From the NCBI RefSeq assembly GCF_017875465.1, contig NZ_JAGGMQ010000001.1, positions 2,790,001 through 2,854,000 of the forward strand: a DNA stretch of 64,000 bases, written 5' to 3'. Under the pieces are notes generated by a model. That model saw nothing but the letters and a program-made list of their open reading frames with translations, was not told where the DNA came from and ran no database searches. A program made the translations under genes and the position numbers. This document shows, in pieces, positions 38,501 through 47,070 of the stretch. How positions within the stretch are numbered: position 1 is the first letter of the stretch; every line of letters starts with the position of its first letter. This DNA comes from Winslowiella toletana. Its GTDB lineage: Bacteria > Pseudomonadota > Gammaproteobacteria > Enterobacterales > Enterobacteriaceae.

Positions 38501-38783
38501 GAGTGATAACGGCAACCGTCAGTACACTCCGTACCTGCGCGCTAACTACTACCGGGGCTGGGGAGGCGCGACGAAGACCACCATCGGCGCCACCGGCACT
38601 GACGCCTTCGATCATACGTTCACTGGTGGCCGTTTCGGGCAGATGGCGGAAGTGGGTGTCGGCGGCACCACCACTTTTAAAAATGATCTTTCACTGTATG
38701 CGGAAGCGGATTACCGCAAAGAGATCAACAGTAATGGCGCCAGAGGCTGGCGATATAATATTGGCGTACGCTGGCAATTTTAA
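32580..38783 (+). CDS. Giant type V autotransporter adhesin (2067 aa)
   Basis: The protein carries a signal peptide (basic start, hydrophobic core, cleavage near NAQA at 27). A long passenger of about 1650 residues follows, rich in Gly, Ser, Asn and Thr with repeated NxG turns typical of a right-handed beta-helix. A pertactin-type autochaperone region (GPWRYQLYSFAPG) leads to a Pro-rich hinge (about 1690-1725). The C-terminal 12-strand barrel runs from about 1790 and ends IGVRWQF. It should be secreted across the outer membrane and stay at the surface, probably as an adhesin. Residues of roughly 660-930 and 935-1200 are a tandem duplication of about 273 residues. The hinge is bracketed by two Cys pairs, rare in such proteins. 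The second autotransporter downstream is a paralogue. Confidence 0.9.
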   Translation: MLLKLNYIFRSLIISKISLFVACNAQAVVLQSFNPVVNDNFTGSVIVSGTSQSLTGNQLFTAGASASQDTTLSNVNITAGAQFLNQPRLEPGPQNFAITVPDPTTGGNTVFQVYNPANLVALPPATGSTVVPDIINVTDNQYINTQIASVSNGGTLLVNIGSGTASSTANTHAWSMAAKQSSLFNVDGSSGAISTLNWNNNNRITFFGSAATPVSGTRAQRSYTVEDVATFKGAFSVQTLDGSSTSFNVTNAAGLKIYNDWLIEQLQAGRLDKARYLTEFNKAFSKANGNIFYDVTATAPDEATLPIGNRVLINASGGNARVNIAAGRTLEVSGATAGAIRATGGAQVRIDGKLSSHGDDTEGITDSSAIWLSGSSALNSASGVINGGFLNRADASNSGIGLTSYNANGVRLLDGSTFTNNGVLNFATTGSNASAGVAAINIGANSSASNSGNINVGINGSSATGITSGVLLNTATSAFTNLSGGTLYIGRGPQNSLTESVADTALNQSGLSSGIAVIQNGSAINNGNIVIGSRVQNSAGIVVSGARDAVVHNHQLIDVNGRASSTPRENYGMLVMNSGSGGNIASDGTINLNGINGIGIKVLATSGNSAAASSTGVINVAGAADPASGTRNFGVWVEGQGNGNAAATINGPVNLTGNGAIGVHARGRGVVTVESAAAPNFSQGSNQIGFFAWGADADINVASNTLLNVATSDSTLFRVEDGADFDGSDLLLTTSGASSVAVRGSGTGSNVDTHNADMTISGNGAIGAIIEGGATGGIDTATTLTLSGINAIGAIVDGQKHTLSGGNSGTPLGTTSLTSAAALVAAQNGLTGYIARNLGQLTNSGEITFSGANTTGILVQSGATATNTGDITVSNGGTGILVNNASQTTIASNRGVINANGGSAAARTRAVSASGPLAVVNLSAGALNLNGVGALGAQALSGAKINLAAEAVPVFNNTDQIAFHASGAGSTINSGSADLDVSTDRSGGYRIDNGAVVNFSGANRITSSGADSTGVIVSGSGSNLTSGDSDFLVSGAGSTGIRIEGGGTATLSADSGVTINGTNGVGILVNNLRTDLTNALNGESAASMVTSSATLAGNGANAIGFDVANGASLIQQGNLSLDGDNSTGIRARSASSIVNSGVVNIANGSGIAIGGSGTTQVQGGTLSVDDGIAGVVVGSEAMPALSNTTITSAGSAHGILLDTGAGGLAASNTIINVQGDSNGLENTAETGTVTLNNVAINVAAGSGIRTAVSLDPSSTVTTTVNGSGTGLNFTQLNGDPATADLVLGDGYQFSVQGAGATGIRANTVGTVYNSADVSVLNMLGGSALMSSSAASVINSGVLSSLSTVAPVVDLRGGNAAILVNHGVITARDATGLAVTGSDKDDNMQLLAGNIRGDIATGGGNDVVQWSGGSLDGSLTLGAGDANQAQVQGVDLSTTRHITSGEGSGNSLSFTDITARGGSFSADDAAKGVNLGSGWNAIALQQSQWTLTDNLQLAGGEVNIDSASTLYAGNDVHPLITSGADNALTVINNGVIDLTNGSGSPGNSLSINGDLVSDGGQLNLVTRLNAGGALNNQLTDNLRVTGNASSGSTLIHVALDALSSDALTDLNHNSNIEAYEGISLAQVAGNASAASFALAGGSLAAGPWRYQLYSFAPGSSDADQRRVAGGSDNQFWDYRLANVYLCENDNSCPPPAQPGQPTPVYPPAPPVAQHPSAPGNPRLDNPPPDGCVVDGIDRCAPGRQAVIAQVPAYTSAPVGLTYYTAAMIDDLHKRLGELRQQQRRADGNGAEMFARYIGADLDYQSNVGFRNFGYDLDIDYSALQIGGNLLRLEGEEDTLRGGIAYIRGNTRLRPKAADGYSSTRFDSNSVALYGTWQRQSGLYVDGVLSFDWHRGETDTGSNKNVGRPKGRGWSASLESGYPFTLAYDIRLEPQAQLMYMRLNMNDFTDKQGTTVKYDPDAQTIGRLGARLDRSWSDNGNRQYTPYLRANYYRGWGGATKTTIGATGTDAFDHTFTGGRFGQMAEVGVGGTTTFKNDLSLYAEADYRKEINSNGARGWRYNIGVRWQF
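34620..36250 (+). repeat. Tandem duplicated passenger module (about 820 bp unit)
   Basis: The passenger shows two successive copies of one module. The first has NQIGFFAWGADADI, FRVEDGADFDGSDLLL and IGAIVDG. The second has DQIAFHASGAGSTI, YRIDNGAVVNFSGANRI and VGILVNN, about 273 residues later. Copies are diverged at protein level. The second copy is the one resembling the N-terminal passenger of the downstream autotransporter. Boundaries are approximate. Confidence 0.6.
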
Positions 38784-39186
38784 TTTAAGTCCAGTGAATA
38801 TTTAATAGTTGTCTTGATATTAATATTCCATAATTGTTTTTTCTGATAAATAAATGTGAACTATATCGCGATATCGTTAATTGTTGTTCATTTGTGTGTT
38901 TTTATGCGCTATTAATTTGGTTGTTTGTAAAAGTTTTTTTCTTGCTGGTAATCGATGTCATTCTGTTTAACTCAATTCTTATTTTAAAGGTTGTTAAAAC
39001 TATCTTCTCTTCAAGAAATAGATGGATTGAGCACCAGGCTAATACAGAAAAATAACCTGGCGCTGTCGTTCTGTTTGGGGCGGGGTGGTGGGGATTATCT
39101 TGATATGAAAATAATCATTCCCGACCGGAACATCGCTCACCATTTTATTTATTAAAGGGAAAGTCAATCTGGCTGGAGGAATAACA
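38784..39186. other. AT-rich gap between the autotransporters
   Basis: These 403 bases show no credible gene. A 73-codon hydrophobic frame (38834-39055) begins with TTG and lacks a ribosome site. No strong terminator follows the first autotransporter. The promoter of the second gene is likely in 39060-39160. Confidence 0.45.
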
Positions 39187-42100
39187 ATGTTTAAGTTAAA
39201 TCCGGTTGTAAGTGGGATAATCTCATTTTGTGCGTCCTCTTATATTGTCGCTGCGGTTGCTGTTGAGTATACCAACCACGGCGTCAGTCCTGCTGATGTC
39301 TTTACTGCGGAGGGTGAAGTTGTCGAGGTTAATGATGCAAACATTATTCCTTATCGTATGGATGATGGCGCTCAGCTGACTATCACCGGCTCAGCGTCCG
39401 GCTCGCCTAATCTTATTCCTTCAAGTTTCACGCTGAATGCTCCTGCCAGTATTGGCGTGATTATTTCTGGCCCTGGCAGTGTACTGAATTCTGACTCTGC
39501 TGCTTATAACCTTGTGGGTGAGACAAGCAATGCGATCCGTATTGAAGGCGGCGGCACGGGAACGCTGACTGAAAGAACCAGTATTAATATTGATGGTGAG
39601 CTGAGTACCGGTGTATTAGTGAATAATGTCAGATCCGATCTGAACAATATCCCGATTGATGGTTCGTCTGCGGCTACCCAGCTGACCAGTAGCGCATCGA
39701 TTATCAGTTCAGCTGGTGCGGCAAATGCTGCTGGCTACAGCGTGCAAAATGGCGCCAGTTTAATCTTAACACCGCAAAGTCAGCTGATTATGCACGGCGA
39801 TGACAATATTGGTATCTCCATGACTAATGGTGGCAGCGTCACCAATAACGCGGCAATGACGATAGATAACGGCATCGGACTGGATGTTAACGGCAGTGGC
39901 GCTGCGCAGATGCAGGGGGGAACGATTAATGTCACTACCGGTGATGCCGGGGTGCGTGTCAGTGATGGCGGGCAACTGGCGTTAAACAATGCCACCATTA
40001 ACAGCGCGGGTACGGCAAACGGCGTCTGGCAGTTGCCGGATGCGGCGGGGATAACCGCCACGAATACCATTATCAATACCAGCGGCAGTGGCGCAGGTTT
40101 TTTCTTCAGCACTGAGGATGGATCTTTAACCGATGCTGATCTGAACGTGCCAGCGGGTTTTCAGATTAATGTGCAAGGCGATGCTGCGATGGGGATTAGC
40201 GCCAACACCACTGGCCGCATTGAAAACCATGCCAATGTTAATATTAACAATGCTGCTGGTGGCCCGGCGCTGTTTAGCGCCAACAGTGGCGAGGTGTTCA
40301 ATGACGGGCTGCTGCAATCGCAAAGCACAGAAGCGCCGGTGGTGAATTTACTGGCTGAAGCGCCCGCCAGCCTGGAAAACCACGGCAGGATTGTATCTTT
40401 ATCCACTGACAGTGCTACACCGGCGGTCGTCCTGATGTCCGAGTCCGTCGCCGCACAGGTGGATAACTATGGCACCATTGCGGCTGCGGACCCTGGCTTG
40501 CCTGCAATCGTCACCGGTGAGGGCAATGATACTATCAGCCTGCTTGATGGCGATGTGGTCGGCGATATCAATACTGGTGATGGCGACGATACGCTGCAGT
40601 GGACCGGGGGCAGTTTAAACGGCAGCCTGACGCTGGGGGCTGGCGAGCGTAACCTGGCCCAGATACAAGGGGTTAATCTCGATAATACGCGCCATATTAC
40701 CAGTGAGGCCGGTGGGGAAGGCAGTGATAATACTCTGATACTGGAGTCGCTGGAGGGGCGTGGCGGCTCGTTTGATGAAGATGATCCCACCAAAGGCGTC
40801 AATCTTGGCAATGGCTGGAATACGATTTATTTTGCCAACAGCCAGTGGACACTGACTGATGACCTGACAACCGCAGGTAGCGAAGTCAATATTGACTCGG
40901 GTTCCACCCTGTTTGCCGGTAACAGTGTTAATCCGTTTATTCACGCTGATGTTAATAATTCCGGCACCATCGACTTAACCAACGGCAGCGGCTCGCCGGG
41001 AAATGTTCTCTCCGTTGACGGCAACCTTAATTCAACAGGCGGAGTCGTGAAACTGCAGACGCGTTTCAATCAGGGCGGCGCACTAAGCAATCAGTTTACC
41101 GATAACCTGCAAATATTCGGCGATGCAACGGGAACCACGCTGCTGGATATCACGCCTGCAAGTCAAAGTACTGGCGCCAGCACCGATACCAATGCTTCCG
41201 GTAGCGTCGACAATAATGAAGGGATCTCGGTGGCGCAGGTCATCGGCTCAGCCAATGCGAATAGTTTTGCCCTGCAAGGCGGTTATGCGGCAGTGGGACC
41301 CTGGCGTTATAACTTATACAGCTTTGCTCCCGGCAACAGCGACGCCAGTCAGTCGCGTATCGTGGGCATTGGTGACCAGTTCTGGGATTACCGTCTGGCG
41401 AATAGCTTTATTAATGAAGATGGCAGTACGGGGGGGACTGGCGGACGTCCGCAAGTTATCCCGCAGGTGCCCTCTTATATTTCCGCACCGGTCGGCCTGG
41501 CCTACTACACCACCGCAATAGTCGACGATCTGCATAAACGGCTCGGTGAATTGCGCCGCCAGCAAACTTCCGCCGATAACCCTGATAATCTCGGCGGTGA
41601 AATGTTCCTGCGCTATATCGGTTCCAACCTCGAGCATAAAACCAATCTCGATTTTACCAACTTTGGTTATGATCTGGATATTGACTACAACGCAGTGCAG
41701 GTGGGCGGTAATGTTATCAGGCTGGATGGCGCATCTGACAGTCTGCGTGGCGGCCTCGCTTATACCCTGGGGCACACCCGTTTATCGCCGCATGCCGCCG
41801 ATGGCTTCAGTCGTACCGCATTCGACAGCAATAGCGTGTCGCTGTACGGCACCTGGCTGCGTGACAATGGTTTCTATGTTGATGGATCGCTGTCTATGGA
41901 CTGGCATCGTGGCGACACGGATATCAGCCGCGAACGCAAAGTCGGCAAAATCAAAGCGCGCGGCTGGAGCACTTCAGTCGAAACCGGTTACCCGTTTATG
42001 CTGCAGAATGATTTCCAGCTTGAACCGCAGGCGCAGATCACTTATTTGCGTCTGAATATGGATGATTTTACCGATCACGATGGCACGACGGTGAAATACG

Positions 42101-42438
42101 ACAGCTACAGTCAGACCATTGGCCGCCTGGGCGCGCGCCTGGATCGCAGCTGGAGCGACAATGGCGGACGTGAGTACACCCCATGGTTACGCGTTAACTA
42201 CTACAAAGGCTGGGGCGGCGCGGCAAAGACTACGATAGGCGCGGAAGCGGGCGGCAACAGTGTTGACTACACCTTTGATGGTGGTCGCTTTGGTCAGATG
42301 TGGGAAACCGGTGTCGGAGGCTCAGTAAGCTTTAAAGGGGGTCTGGCGCTGTATACGGAGGCGGATTACCGTAAAGAGCTTGGTGACAGCGGCACCAAAG
42401 GCTGGCGCTATAGTGTCGGGCTGCGCGGGCAGTTCTGA
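39187..42438 (+). CDS. Type V autotransporter adhesin, shorter paralogue (1083 aa)
   Basis: Signal peptide (MFKLNPVVSG start, hydrophobic core to about residue 25), then a beta-helical passenger of about 700 residues. The autochaperone (GPWRYNLYSFAPGNSDASQ) leads to a C-terminal barrel of about 280 residues ending SVGLRGQF. From about residue 75 to the end it aligns with residues of roughly 1000-2067 of the upstream protein, including QWTGGSLNGSLTLGAGE and NGSGSPGN. The two genes therefore arose by duplication, followed by module gain or loss. It lacks the Cys/Pro-rich hinge of the larger protein. GGAGGAATAAC precedes the ATG. A hairpin follows the stop. Confidence 0.9.
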   Translation: MFKLNPVVSGIISFCASSYIVAAVAVEYTNHGVSPADVFTAEGEVVEVNDANIIPYRMDDGAQLTITGSASGSPNLIPSSFTLNAPASIGVIISGPGSVLNSDSAAYNLVGETSNAIRIEGGGTGTLTERTSINIDGELSTGVLVNNVRSDLNNIPIDGSSAATQLTSSASIISSAGAANAAGYSVQNGASLILTPQSQLIMHGDDNIGISMTNGGSVTNNAAMTIDNGIGLDVNGSGAAQMQGGTINVTTGDAGVRVSDGGQLALNNATINSAGTANGVWQLPDAAGITATNTIINTSGSGAGFFFSTEDGSLTDADLNVPAGFQINVQGDAAMGISANTTGRIENHANVNINNAAGGPALFSANSGEVFNDGLLQSQSTEAPVVNLLAEAPASLENHGRIVSLSTDSATPAVVLMSESVAAQVDNYGTIAAADPGLPAIVTGEGNDTISLLDGDVVGDINTGDGDDTLQWTGGSLNGSLTLGAGERNLAQIQGVNLDNTRHITSEAGGEGSDNTLILESLEGRGGSFDEDDPTKGVNLGNGWNTIYFANSQWTLTDDLTTAGSEVNIDSGSTLFAGNSVNPFIHADVNNSGTIDLTNGSGSPGNVLSVDGNLNSTGGVVKLQTRFNQGGALSNQFTDNLQIFGDATGTTLLDITPASQSTGASTDTNASGSVDNNEGISVAQVIGSANANSFALQGGYAAVGPWRYNLYSFAPGNSDASQSRIVGIGDQFWDYRLANSFINEDGSTGGTGGRPQVIPQVPSYISAPVGLAYYTTAIVDDLHKRLGELRRQQTSADNPDNLGGEMFLRYIGSNLEHKTNLDFTNFGYDLDIDYNAVQVGGNVIRLDGASDSLRGGLAYTLGHTRLSPHAADGFSRTAFDSNSVSLYGTWLRDNGFYVDGSLSMDWHRGDTDISRERKVGKIKARGWSTSVETGYPFMLQNDFQLEPQAQITYLRLNMDDFTDHDGTTVKYDSYSQTIGRLGARLDRSWSDNGGREYTPWLRVNYYKGWGGAAKTTIGAEAGGNSVDYTFDGGRFGQMWETGVGGSVSFKGGLALYTEADYRKELGDSGTKGWRYSVGLRGQF

Positions 42439-42450
42439 CGGTTAACTTAA

Positions 42451-42478
42451 TGCCGGGCGGCAGGACGGCTGCCCGGCA
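42451..42478 (+). terminator. Hairpin after the second autotransporter
   Basis: TGCCGGGC and GCCCGGCA pair around a 12-base loop 12 bases after the stop, followed by AAAACATTCATTTT. It is a plausible terminator. Confidence 0.6.
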
Positions 42479-42626
42479 AAACATTCATTTTATTTATTCT
42501 AAAGAGGATCTTAACAGAAATGGCTAAGCCATTTGTCGGTTAATGATTACGCTGCGTGACCAATACCTGCGCCATACCTGAATTCATCACTGTTATCGCC
42601 ATCACGAAATTTTTCCCCTGGGTGAC

Positions 42627-42654
42627 TAAAGTTCCTCGCCACTGCCGCCGAAAA
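42627..42654 (+). promoter_or_regulatory. Sigma-28 (FliA)-type promoter of aer
   Basis: TAAAGTTC, a 12-base spacer and GCCGAAAA resemble the flagellar sigma-28 promoter (TAAAGTTT-N11-GCCGATAA), one base longer in the spacer. It lies about 60 bases before the aer ATG, so aer would be co-regulated with flagella and chemotaxis as in E. coli. Confidence 0.6.
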
Positions 42655-42715
42655 TATAAAAAAAAGTAATCGTTCTTTTACACAAGGCATGCTCACCCCC
42701 TAAAGGACTTAACCC

Positions 42716-44260
42716 ATGCGTAACAACCAGCCCGTCACCCAGCAAGAGTATGTGTTTGATAACGATGCGACATTGATGTCCACCACCGACCTCAATAGCT
42801 ACATTACCTACGCCAATGATGCGTTTATTGAGGTCAGTGGTTTTACACCGGAAGAGATTAACGGCCAGCCACACAATATGGTGCGTCATCCGGATATGCC
42901 GCCGGAAGCCTTTGCCGATATGTGGTCAACACTGAAGCATGGTGAACCCTGGACTGCGCTGGTGAAAAACCGCCGTAAAAATGGCGATCACTACTGGGTG
43001 CGCGCCAATGCCATCCCGGTGGTGCGCAACGGTAAGGTGCATGGCTATATGTCGGTGCGCACCAAGCCGACGGCGGAAGAGATACGGCAAACCGAGCAGC
43101 TGTACCGTGAATTCCGTGAGGGAGAGGGTAAAAACCGCCGTTTCCATAAAGGCCTGATTGTCCGTACCGGTATCATGAGCTGGCGTTCCATATTACAGAC
43201 TCTGCCGCTACGCTGGCGTATTCGCAGCACCCTGATGACGCTGTTGCCGGTAAGTGTGACGGGTGTCTGGCTGCTGGGTGTCGCTGGTGGTCAGGTGGCG
43301 GCCTTCACCGCCGGAATGGCGCTGCTGCTGCTGCTGGCCGGCAGCTGGCTGGAGTATCAGATTTCACGCCCTATCGAGCAGGTCTGTAAGCAGGCGCTTA
43401 GTGTCGCCACCGGCACCAGCCATAAAGTTGACCAGATGGATCGTGTCGATGAAGTAGGGATGACGTTGCGTGCGATTGGCCAGCTGGGTCTGATGTTTCG
43501 CTGGCTGGTGGATGATGTCAGCGGGCAGGCGATCAATGTGCTGAGCGCCAGTGATGCGATTGCACAGGGCAATAACGATCTTAGCCGCCGCACTGAGCAG
43601 GCTGCGGCCAATGTCCAGCAGACTGCGGCGACGATGAATGAAATGACCGCCACCGTTAAGAGCAACACGGAAACCGCCGCGCAGGTCAATAACCTGTCGA
43701 TGTCGACCAGCACCGCAGCAGTCGCTGGTGGTAAAGCGATGAGCGACATGATCACCATGATGGCGGAAATTACCGACAGTTCGAAGAAGATTGCCAATAT
43801 TACCAGCGTAATCGACGGTATTGCTTTCCAGACCAATATTCTGGCGCTTAATGCGGCGGTAGAAGCGGCGCGCGCCGGTGAGCAGGGGAAAGGCTTTGCT
43901 GTGGTCGCCGGGGAAGTGCGTAGTCTGGCGCAGCGTAGCGCCAGTGCCGCCAGCGAAATCAAAACCCTGGTGGAGACCAGTGCAACGCGGGTAAGAATCG
44001 GCACCGAACATGTTAACGACGCGGGTAAAACCATGGAGAGCATTGTTTCGCAGGTGCAGAATGTCACCGGATTGATCTCGCAGATCAGTTCCGCTACTGC
44101 CGAGCAGGCGACCGCGCTCTCTGAAGTAAGTCTGGCGGTGGAAGATCTGGATAATATTACCCATCAGAACGCCGCACGCGTGCAGGAAGGGGCTGAAGCT
44201 TCAGATCGTATGTCGCGTCAGGCCACCCGGCTGGTTGAGGCGATTAGCGTCTTTCGTTAA
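42716..44260 (+). CDS. aer: Aer, aerotaxis receptor
   Basis: The 514-residue protein resembles E. coli Aer (506). An N-terminal FAD-binding PAS domain has [49 protein letters not shown] and [15 protein letters not shown] double hydrophobic membrane anchor spans about 160-210. A HAMP-like region precedes the chemoreceptor signalling hairpin ([20 protein letters not shown] with [17 protein letters not shown]). It steers cells by sensing the redox state of the respiratory chain and passes the signal to CheA/CheW. It lacks a C-terminal methylation-enzyme tether, like Aer. AAGGA precedes the ATG, and a sigma-28-like promoter lies upstream. Confidence 0.92.
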   Translation: MRNNQPVTQQEYVFDNDATLMSTTDLNSYITYANDAFIEVSGFTPEEINGQPHNMVRHPDMPPEAFADMWSTLKHGEPWTALVKNRRKNGDHYWVRANAIPVVRNGKVHGYMSVRTKPTAEEIRQTEQLYREFREGEGKNRRFHKGLIVRTGIMSWRSILQTLPLRWRIRSTLMTLLPVSVTGVWLLGVAGGQVAAFTAGMALLLLLAGSWLEYQISRPIEQVCKQALSVATGTSHKVDQMDRVDEVGMTLRAIGQLGLMFRWLVDDVSGQAINVLSASDAIAQGNNDLSRRTEQAAANVQQTAATMNEMTATVKSNTETAAQVNNLSMSTSTAAVAGGKAMSDMITMMAEITDSSKKIANITSVIDGIAFQTNILALNAAVEAARAGEQGKGFAVVAGEVRSLAQRSASAASEIKTLVETSATRVRIGTEHVNDAGKTMESIVSQVQNVTGLISQISSATAEQATALSEVSLAVEDLDNITHQNAARVQEGAEASDRMSRQATRLVEAISVFR

Positions 44261-44285
44261 GCCTCATAGGGGATAAGCCTTGTTG

Positions 44286-44337
44286 GGGAGCCGTTTTCGG
44301 CTCCCATAAAGCAGCACGGGCGGCGAGAACGCCGCCC
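44286..44337. repeat. Pair of palindromic REP-like elements
   Basis: Two hairpins of the dispersed family sit between convergent aer and the ROK gene: arms GGGAGCCG with TTTT loop (44286-44305) and arms GGGCGGCG with AGAA loop (44318-44337). They may act as a bidirectional terminator. Confidence 0.8.
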
Positions 44338-45510
44338 CTACTTGAGAAGGACGTTATATTGCGGATTAAATTCATCAAAGATCGGCAGGGCGGCGGCGCC
44401 CAGCGCGGCGGTGTCGCTGCCGGTCATCCCCATCTTCACCCGCATATCATCGAGATAACGGCTGCGCACCGATTTGTGCAGCGGGAACAGACGCTTAACG
44501 ATCTTCTGTAATAACGGTTGCGGCATCATGCCGCCAATAATCACCGTTTCAGCATCGAAAATACATTCGATCATATTGATCGCGCGACGCAGCGGCGGCA
44601 GCACACTCAGGATCCAGCTATCAAACAGATCCTCATCCACAGCCAGCAGATCATCAGGTAGCGCGATCATGGGATCGAGGCCACAGTGCTCATAGGCCGC
44701 CTGTAGCGACACATAGCGCTCAAGACAGCCATGATTGCCGCAGTAGCACTCACGGCCATCGTGTTCAATCACAATATGTCCCACTTCCCCGGCGTTATGG
44801 GCATGACCGGTGTAGATATGGCCGTCAGTAAAAATCCCGGCGCCAAGACCGGTGCCAATATAGAGATAAATAAAAGAGTTTAGCTGGCGCGCAACACCAT
44901 GAAAACGTTCACCAATCGCCGCGACTGTGGCGTCATTTTCCAGCGTCACCGGCAGCCCGCTGGCGTGATTCAGATGGGCGACAACATCGACATTTTCCCA
45001 GCCGTGCAGGGTGGTCGGGCCGAGTGATGAGAGACCTTCGACGCCAAACGGTCCCGGCATCACCACGCCAATCCCCAGCACTTTGCGCCAGCTGGCCGCC
45101 AGCTGCTGTTTGATCTCCTCCAGCAGCGTAACGATCAGCGCCAGTGTTGCACCTGGCTGGGGCTTTTGCACCATCACAAGGCGGCGAAAATGGATCGCGC
45201 CGGTAAGATCAACCAGCACTATCAGCAAGGTTTGATGATCAAGATGGATGCCGATCGACCAGGCGCTGGCCGGATTGAGGGTGATCGGGATCGCCGGCTG
45301 TCCGCGCCCGCTGACTTTACGTGGCGAGTGCGACGACAGAATATCCGCCTGCTGCAACTCCGCGACAATATTGGACACCGTTTGCGGCGTCAGGGCGGTT
45401 AAACGCGCCAGCTCCGCCCGCGTCAGTTCACCGTTAAGCCTGATAGCCTCAATGATAACGCGTCGGTTATGAGCGCGTGCATGTTCCAGATTGGTTCCCG
45501 AAGTTCCCAT
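44338..45510 (-). CDS. ROK-family transcriptional repressor
   Basis: The 390-residue protein has an N-terminal winged helix (VIIEAIRLNGELTRAELARL with TPQTVSNIVAEL) followed by a ROK sugar-kinase-like domain. The glucokinase-type phosphate loop is YIGTGLGAGIF. The zinc-binding motif is CYCGNHGCLE after GEVGHIVI. This is the NagC/Mlc/XylR layout: binding of a sugar ligand releases DNA. It is divergent from the ABC sugar operon over 300 bases that contain a perfect palindrome, so it most likely represses that operon and itself. The ligand is unknown. Confidence 0.88.
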   Translation of the reverse strand: MGTSGTNLEHARAHNRRVIIEAIRLNGELTRAELARLTALTPQTVSNIVAELQQADILSSHSPRKVSGRGQPAIPITLNPASAWSIGIHLDHQTLLIVLVDLTGAIHFRRLVMVQKPQPGATLALIVTLLEEIKQQLAASWRKVLGIGVVMPGPFGVEGLSSLGPTTLHGWENVDVVAHLNHASGLPVTLENDATVAAIGERFHGVARQLNSFIYLYIGTGLGAGIFTDGHIYTGHAHNAGEVGHIVIEHDGRECYCGNHGCLERYVSLQAAYEHCGLDPMIALPDDLLAVDEDLFDSWILSVLPPLRRAINMIECIFDAETVIIGGMMPQPLLQKIVKRLFPLHKSVRSRYLDDMRVKMGMTGSDTAALGAAALPIFDEFNPQYNVLLK

Positions 45511-45748
45511 TAATGATTTCCCTGCTGGGCGCGATACTTTGCCTGCAGTATGTGATCGCGCTTACGGTCGGGCAAACGAATTCTTGATCGCCGCCGCAAT
45601 TCCACGCGGATTCATTGGGCAAATGAGCATCAGCATGCAAAGTTAAATTATGCAGCTTACGAGGCTTATCAAATAAACTGGCACGTGGCTTGCAAATCAC
45701 CTGCATGGGCCGCGATGCTGTCAGTTCGTTGCTCTTATTTTAACCTCC

Positions 45749-45773
45749 ATTAAATCAATCAAATTGATTTAAT
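45749..45773. promoter_or_regulatory. Candidate ROK operator before the sugar ABC operon
   Basis: Perfect 11-bp arms (ATTAAATCAAT and ATTGATTTAAT) are separated by CAA and end 37 bases before the start of the solute-binding protein gene. The rest of the 300-base ROK/ABC gap shows no gene. The AT-rich dyad resembles NagC/Mlc-type sites in its composition. Confidence 0.7.
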
Positions 45774-45810
45774 AAATCGCCCATATTCGCAGCGTTACCG
45801 GAGAGAGAGA

Positions 45811-47061
45811 ATGAAAAGTCGATTTACCCCCCGCCTGACGGCTTGCATGCTGGCGCTGATCGCCGCGACCACTTCGTCACAGGTGTTCGCCAAAACCGCG
45901 ATCAACGCGCTGTTTATGACGCAGGCGGCCTACAGCGAAAACGATATTCGCGCCATGACCAGCGACTTTGAAAAGCAGCATCCTGATATCAGCGTTAACC
46001 TTGAATTCGTTCCTTACGAAGCGCTGCATGACAAAATCGTCGCGGCGCGCGGCGCTGGCAGCAAAGGCTATGACGTGGTGCTGTTCGATGCTATCTGGCC
46101 AGCTGAATTTACCAAATTCGATCTGCTGCAGGATGTCTCGGCACGCATCAAGCCGGAAGAGAAAGAGAAGGTGTTCGCCGGGGCGATGAATACCGTGGTG
46201 TACAAAGGTAAAACCCTCGGCATGCCGTGGATCCTCGATACTAAATATCTCTATTACAACAAAGCGATGCTGGCTAAAGCCGGGATTACCACGCCGCCGC
46301 AAAGCTGGCAGCAGGTGATGGAGCAGTCGGAACTGCTGAAGCAGAAGGGCATTGTGAAGTATCCACTGGTGTGGAGCTGGTCGCAGGCGGAAGCGCTGAT
46401 TTGCGACTACACCACGCTGGTATCGGCGTTTGGTGGTCAGTTTTACCAGAACGGTAAGCTGAACTTTAGCAGCCCGGCCTCGCTGCAAGCGGTCAACTAT
46501 ATGAAGAACTCGCTGGATAAAGGCGTCACTAACCCGAACTCACGCGAGTATCTGGAAGAGGATGTGCGTAAAGCTTTCTCCAATGGCGATGCGGCGTTCG
46601 CGCTGAACTGGACCTATATGTACAACATGGCCAACGATGCAAAACAGAGCAAAGTCGCGGGTGATGTCGGTATCGTACCGGCGCCTGGCGATGCGCCGGG
46701 TAAAGCGTCGGCGGTCAATGGTTCGATGGGATTAGGTATCGCCAAAGCCAGCGAACATGCGGATCAGTCATGGCAATTTATCAGCTATATCACCTCGCAG
46801 CCGGTGCAGGATAAATATTCCCGTCTGAGCCTGCCGATCTGGAAAAGCTCGTATGACGATCCGGCGGTGCAGAAAGGCCAGGAAGAGCTGATTGCCGCGG
46901 CGAAAAAATCACTGAATGTGATGCTGTCGCGTCCGGAAACCGCGGATTATTCGCGCCTGTCGAACTCACTGCAACAACAGCTTCAGCAGATCCTGCAAGG
47001 CCAGGTGACGCCAGAAGCCGGGATGCAGGCCGCGACCAAAAGTGCAGAGCGTTTGCGCTAA
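45811..47061 (+). CDS. ABC transporter sugar-binding protein (family 1)
   Basis: This 416-residue periplasmic protein has a Sec signal (cleavage near QVFA) and a family-1 extracellular solute-binding fold. The N-lobe opens INALFMTQAAYSENDIRAMTSDFEKQHPDISV. The hinge region is MPWILDTKYLYYNKAMLAKAGI, a motif of sugar binders such as UgpB and MalE relatives. FSNGDAAFALNWTYMYN is in the C-lobe. It delivers a carbohydrate to the following permeases. It is first of a five-gene operon. GAGAGAGA lies before the ATG, and the candidate ROK operator is just upstream. Confidence 0.88.
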   Translation: MKSRFTPRLTACMLALIAATTSSQVFAKTAINALFMTQAAYSENDIRAMTSDFEKQHPDISVNLEFVPYEALHDKIVAARGAGSKGYDVVLFDAIWPAEFTKFDLLQDVSARIKPEEKEKVFAGAMNTVVYKGKTLGMPWILDTKYLYYNKAMLAKAGITTPPQSWQQVMEQSELLKQKGIVKYPLVWSWSQAEALICDYTTLVSAFGGQFYQNGKLNFSSPASLQAVNYMKNSLDKGVTNPNSREYLEEDVRKAFSNGDAAFALNWTYMYNMANDAKQSKVAGDVGIVPAPGDAPGKASAVNGSMGLGIAKASEHADQSWQFISYITSQPVQDKYSRLSLPIWKSSYDDPAVQKGQEELIAAAKKSLNVMLSRPETADYSRLSNSLQQQLQQILQGQVTPEAGMQAATKSAERLR

Positions 47062-47070
47062 GGAAACACG

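Noticed and set aside
38834..39055. 73-codon hydrophobic frame between the autotransporters
   Set aside because: TTG start, no ribosome site, very AT-rich DNA where hydrophobic codons arise by chance.
45551..45565. CRP half-site (TGTGA) in the ROK/ABC gap
   Set aside because: The second half does not match TCACA well enough to call.
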